DNA of 54,315 bases, taken from positions 1-54,315 of the forward strand of contig CAYQIT010000006.1 in the NCBI GenBank assembly GCA_964417685.1, given 5' to 3'. Positions 50,811-54,315 of the stretch are shown here, piece after piece. This stretch comes from CAJQGY01 sp964417685. Lineage in GTDB: Bacteria > Pseudomonadota > Gammaproteobacteria > Magnimaribacterales > D2472. Made by a program: the position numbers and the translations under genes. The stretch's first letter is position 1. Each line of letters begins with the position of its first letter. A model generated the notes under the pieces. That model was not told the DNA's origin and did not search any database. It saw nothing but the letters and a program-made list of their open reading frames with translations.

Positions 50811-51692
50811 TTAGTTTTCTCTTTTAATAATATATTCTGCTAAATCTTTTAAGTAATTGTGAGATTCGCTATCAAATGATATTTTATCTAGAGTAATAAT
50901 TGCATCTTTAATTAACGAATTGTATCTATTGACTGAGCTATCAACACCAACAATGTTTACATATGTAGATTTATTATTTTTTTTATCAGATAAAGCACTT
51001 TTGCCTAATGTTTCCGATGAGCTTGTTATATCTAGAACATCATCTTTTATCTGAAATGCTAAACCAATATTTGCACTAAACTCATTCAATCTCTTAGAGT
51101 CTATTTCTGACAAGCTAGAACCCACTTGACCTAAAAAAATTGAGCTCTCAATCAGTCTTCCTGTTTTTAGGTTATGTATATAATCTAATTCATTTATGTC
51201 AAGATCTGTATTTTCTTCATTTTCAATATCAAGATGCTGGCCATAAATCATCCCATTTTTTCCACATGCAGAAGATAAAATTTTTGTACTTTGTATTTTT
51301 TGCTCATCAGATAAAAGCTTATCATCTACGATTGTTTCAAATGCAAGAGCTTGGAGAGCATCACCTGCAAGTACAGCATTGGCTTCCCCGAAAACTATAT
51401 GATTTGAGGGCTTAGATCTCCTAAAATCATCATCATCCATACAAGGCAGATCATCATGAATAAGAGAGTAGCTGTGCATCATTTCTACTGCAGAGGCTAG
51501 CGTTATCAAGCTAGATTCATGGATATTTGTATTAAGCTTCCCTGATGCTACCAATAATGCAGCTCGTATCATTTTACTTGATGCAAGTGACGTATGCGCC
51601 ATTGATTTCTCAATTTCATTTGAGTTACCAATAAGATTTTCTGTATTTAAACTAACCTTAGTCTGAACAAACTGAAGAAAATCTTTAAGCAT
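50811..51692 (-). CDS. ispA: Farnesyl/geranyl diphosphate synthase IspA
   Basis: IspA builds farnesyl diphosphate from IPP and DMAPP. The 293-residue protein has the first Asp-rich motif LIHDDLPCMDDDDFRR, the second QIKDDVLDI, and GEANAVLAGDALQALAF. AGGAAGAA precedes the ATG at 51692. It lies between xseB (7-base gap) and dxs (2-base gap). Confidence 0.95.
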   Translation of the reverse strand: MLKDFLQFVQTKVSLNTENLIGNSNEIEKSMAHTSLASSKMIRAALLVASGKLNTNIHESSLITLASAVEMMHSYSLIHDDLPCMDDDDFRRSKPSNHIVFGEANAVLAGDALQALAFETIVDDKLLSDEQKIQSTKILSSACGKNGMIYGQHLDIENEENTDLDINELDYIHNLKTGRLIESSIFLGQVGSSLSEIDSKRLNEFSANIGLAFQIKDDVLDITSSSETLGKSALSDKKNNKSTYVNIVGVDSSVNRYNSLIKDAIITLDKISFDSESHNYLKDLAEYIIKREN

Positions 51693-51699
51693 TTCTTCC

Positions 51700-51924
51700 T
51701 TAGGTTTTTTCAGACTCTTCTAATGACCCATCATCGAGAAGTTTATTAACTTTTAGCTCGGCTTCTTTCAATTGTTTTTGACATTTTTTTACAAGCTCAA
51801 TACCATCCTCAAATGACTGAACAGATTCTTCTAGATTAATACTGTCATCTTCAAGTTTGAGTACAATTTTTTCAAGCTCAGCTAAGGCTGATTCAAAATT
51901 AATTTCTTCTTTTTTATTAGTCAT
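51700..51924 (-). CDS. xseB: Exodeoxyribonuclease VII small subunit XseB
   Basis: XseB is the small helical subunit of exonuclease VII. The 74-residue protein shows FESALAELEKIVLKLEDD, INLEESVQSFEDGIELVKKCQKQLKEAE, the normal family pattern. It starts the xseB-ispA-dxs operon, 16 bases after the RND permease stop. xseA is not in the window. Confidence 0.95.
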   Translation of the reverse strand: MTNKKEEINFESALAELEKIVLKLEDDSINLEESVQSFEDGIELVKKCQKQLKEAELKVNKLLDDGSLEESEKT

Positions 51925-51940
51925 AGTTTATTGTAATAGA

Positions 51941-54315
51941 TTAATCTCTGGCTTTAACAAATTTCTTAAAGTCATTCCTAATTCCATATGGTAATGCTAA
52001 AACGGCTGGGGTGAGTATTAGGGTTATAAAGGTGCTAAAGCCAAGACCAAATACAATAGAAATAGCTAAATTAGACCACCAATCTACGATCCTGCTTCCT
52101 ATTAATATCTCTCTACCTACCAAATCAACACTAACACCCATAGCAAGCGGCAGTAGGCCAAATATAGTTGTTAATGAGGTAAGCAAGATTGGCCTCAGTC
52201 TTTGTTTACATGCATCTACTATTAAATTTGATTTCTTCAAATGTGGTGATTCATCTTTTAATTTATTAAACGTATCAATAAGAACAATATTGTTATTTAC
52301 TACTATTCCAGCTAGTGTAACAATCGACAATCCAGTCATAGTTGTACTGAATGGACTATTTGTAATAAGTAATCCAAGCATAACCCCAACTATAGATATA
52401 GTTACCGAGGTTAGGATAATAATTGATTGATAAAAACTATTAAATTGAGTTAGAAGCATTATTAACATAATAAATACCGCTGCAATACCAGCTCCAATCA
52501 TAAATGTATTAACTTCCTCAGTTTCTTCCTGCATACCTTCAAAACTTAATTCAACATTTGAATTTAGTGGTTTTGTATCTATCCAGCTTTGTATTTCAGC
52601 TATTTTTGCAGCTACTTGTGATTCATCTTCTGTACCTGCAGATATCCTATGATAGTAACGCCCATTTCTTCTAGAAACAGTTTGTCTATTTTCTTTAGGC
52701 ACAACTGAAATAAATGAACTTACAGGGACTAATCCTTGCCTTGTTGTTACATTTAAGTCTTTTATACCTGTTAAAGTTCTGTCAGCTTCAGGGAATCTTG
52801 CTCTAATCTCAACCTCATCTTTTGAATCATCTGGTCTGTATTCGCCAACCTTAAATCCATTTGTTAGCATTTGAACTAGAGCGCCAACATCACCAATATT
52901 AACGCCAAGTTGCGCCGCTTTTTGTTTATCAACTTCAACACTCCATTCAACAGAAGGGTATGCCTTGGTTGAAGAGATATTTATTAAACCCGGAATATTT
53001 TCAGTTAGATATTTTTCTATCTTATTAGCAGCGTCATTAACAAGATCTTCCGTATTTGCATATATTGCAAGCTCTATCGGTGAATCAAAAGATGGACCTC
53101 CAAGAACTGGGGTTGTTTCAACAATTATCCCTGGAATGTCTTTTGTAGAGTTTGTAACAAGTTCCATAACTTCAAGCCCAGATATTGATCTTTCATATGG
53201 AGGGGCAACTTCAATAAAGCCACTGCCAACTTTGTCGGCGCCTCGATTCCACCAATTTGAACCCGCTCTTAGATAAACGCTACTAAGCTCATCAATCTCA
53301 AGAAATTTTTCTTCAACACTTTTTATAATTTCTTTTGATTCAAGAGCTGAAAAATTGCCTCTAGCTCTAATTGTTACTTCAGCCTGAACAGGATCAACAA
53401 TTGCAAAATAAACAGTTCCTTTACCAAAATTTGTATAAGTAAAAACTATTAAAGCAAGGACTGTAAAAACCCAAAGAATAGTCTCAAACGGATTCTTTAC
53501 AAATTTATAAGCTAAAGCTCCATACTTTTCTCCAAGCCTAGTAAAAAAGGAAGATTCATCTTTTGTATTTACATGCAGAGCAGATTGTTTTTGGCCAAAC
53601 AATGATCCTAAAACAGGTATTACTATTAATGAATAGAATAAGGAAGCAACTAGAACTAGAAAAACAGTTATTGGAAGCTGTTTCATAAATTGACCAGTAA
53701 AGCCAGGCCATAACATTACTGGTATAAAAGCTGCCATAGTAGTTCCTGTGGATGCTAGTATTGGATAAAACATTCTTTTAGAAGCTGTTTTGTATCCTTC
53801 ATATCTAGACATTCCTCCAGCAATCTTCTTATCTGCATATTCAGTTATGACGATAGCCCCATCAATTAACATCCCCATTCCTAATAGCAAACCCATCATG
53901 ACCAGAAAACTTACTTCACCACCCATAGCATATATAGCAAGGTATGTGAGCAAGAAACAGAATGGGATCGACAATCCAACTAACATTGAGACTCTTGGAC
54001 CCAGGCTGGCAATTATCAATGTCATAATCAAAACAACAGCAGTGATTATGTTACCGTTTAACTCCTTCACCATTTCTCTAGAATAAACTGAGTCATCATC
54101 AGTAATTACAACTCTCAGATTGGGTGGAAGAGTAGCCTCAAACTCATCTAAAATTGAATTAATTTTAGATGATGCGTCTATTGCATTTGCTCCTTCTCTG
54201 AGAATTATCTCTAAAGTTACAGCATCCTCTCCATTCACCCTTGCATATGATGAAAAATCCTTAAAAGTTCTTCTGATATCAGCAACATCTCCCAAGGTAA
54301 CTATCGCATCTTTTG
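51941..54315 (-). CDS. RND-family efflux permease, N-terminus cut by window edge
   Basis: The open frame enters at the right edge (KDAIVTLGDVADIRR...) and has about 791 codons here, so roughly 240 N-terminal residues are missing. It has the porter-domain segments, the RND hydrophobic blocks (first at about 80-225 of this fragment, second at about 610-780), and a late AGIVVNNNIVLIDTF motif. The TM4 proton-relay site reads LLGMGMLIDGAIVITEY: one Asp is kept and the second is Gly, and the TM10 Lys is Asn. That places it outside the AcrB type but in a known RND branch. Its partner adaptor gene must lie beyond the edge. It precedes xseB on the same strand. Confidence 0.9.
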   Translation of the reverse strand, partial: KDAIVTLGDVADIRRTFKDFSSYARVNGEDAVTLEIILREGANAIDASSKINSILDEFEATLPPNLRVVITDDDSVYSREMVKELNGNIITAVVLIMTLIIASLGPRVSMLVGLSIPFCFLLTYLAIYAMGGEVSFLVMMGLLLGMGMLIDGAIVITEYADKKIAGGMSRYEGYKTASKRMFYPILASTGTTMAAFIPVMLWPGFTGQFMKQLPITVFLVLVASLFYSLIVIPVLGSLFGQKQSALHVNTKDESSFFTRLGEKYGALAYKFVKNPFETILWVFTVLALIVFTYTNFGKGTVYFAIVDPVQAEVTIRARGNFSALESKEIIKSVEEKFLEIDELSSVYLRAGSNWWNRGADKVGSGFIEVAPPYERSISGLEVMELVTNSTKDIPGIIVETTPVLGGPSFDSPIELAIYANTEDLVNDAANKIEKYLTENIPGLINISSTKAYPSVEWSVEVDKQKAAQLGVNIGDVGALVQMLTNGFKVGEYRPDDSKDEVEIRARFPEADRTLTGIKDLNVTTRQGLVPVSSFISVVPKENRQTVSRRNGRYYHRISAGTEDESQVAAKIAEIQSWIDTKPLNSNVELSFEGMQEETEEVNTFMIGAGIAAVFIMLIMLLTQFNSFYQSIIILTSVTISIVGVMLGLLITNSPFSTTMTGLSIVTLAGIVVNNNIVLIDTFNKLKDESPHLKKSNLIVDACKQRLRPILLTSLTTIFGLLPLAMGVSVDLVGREILIGSRIVDWWSNLAISIVFGLGFSTFITLILTPAVLALPYGIRNDFKKFVKARD

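Noticed and set aside
1..54315. Integrated prophage or genomic island
   Set aside because: No integrase gene, tRNA, attachment repeat or shift in base composition was seen; the only integrase-like segment is the GltD extension.

Overview
The window is a tightly packed, strongly AT-rich bacterial chromosome segment. About 52 protein genes fill it, no stretch longer than about 140 bases lacks a gene, and I see no tRNA, rRNA, insertion sequence, CRISPR array or prophage. The gene content is Gram-negative (Kdo transferase waaA, lipid A acyltransferase, PBP1A, RND exporter). Several blocks follow gammaproteobacterial order: mrcA / aroK-aroB / gltB-gltD-hemE, algC-slmA, miaA-hflK-hflC-purA, nrdR-ribD-ribB-ribH-nusB, thiL-pgpA and xseB-ispA-dxs. 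The small gaps, low GC, frequent TTG starts and stop codons shared between facing genes suggest a streamlined marine gammaproteobacterium, perhaps of the SAR86 type. The lineage is inferred from gene order and protein character; no search was run.

Layout. 1-8.8 kb: a cut-off esterase lipoprotein, purU, the cysteine pair cysE-cysK, a membrane di-iron hydroxylase, a type II pantothenate kinase, a DUF305/LVIVD secreted protein with a small membrane protein before it, and a Bax-inhibitor-1 family protein. 8.8-15 kb: a minus-strand run of a diheme cytochrome-like protein, a parallel beta-helix protein, a ferritin-like di-iron protein preceded by a 19-bp palindrome, and a CobT/CobS-like chelatase pair. 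15-27.3 kb: tesB, then hemE, gltD, gltB, aroB, aroK and mrcA. This last block matches the Pseudomonas order except that gltB is inverted in place and the pil genes are absent. 27.3-36.3 kb: slmA, algC, ilvE, a glycosyltransferase / methyltransferase / toroid protein / methyltransferase cassette, an LpxL-type acyltransferase, waaA and glnB. 36.3-46 kb: miaA, hflK, hflC, purA, then nusB, ribH, ribB(X), ribD, nrdR, glyA and nth. 46-54.3 kb: a small LETM1-like protein, thiolase, thiL, pgpA, dxs, ispA, xseB and an RND permease that runs off the right edge.

Most genes are central metabolism: amino acids and nitrogen assimilation (cysE, cysK, gltBD, glnB, aroKB, ilvE, glyA), cofactors (coaW-like, hemE, rib genes, thiL, dxs, ispA) and envelope (mrcA, waaA, lpxL-like, pgpA). 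The most unusual points are: (1) GltD has about 83 extra N-terminal residues that look like the arm-type DNA-binding domain of a tyrosine recombinase, with a 10-bp-phased direct repeat in the new gltD-gltB divergent promoter region; (2) gltB has flipped within an otherwise conserved block; (3) miaA has no ATG, GTG or TTG start in frame before its P-loop and probably starts at ATT; (4) four of seven facing gene pairs share a 4-base stop-codon overlap; (5) the riboflavin cluster lacks ribE and its RibBA has a degenerate second domain.
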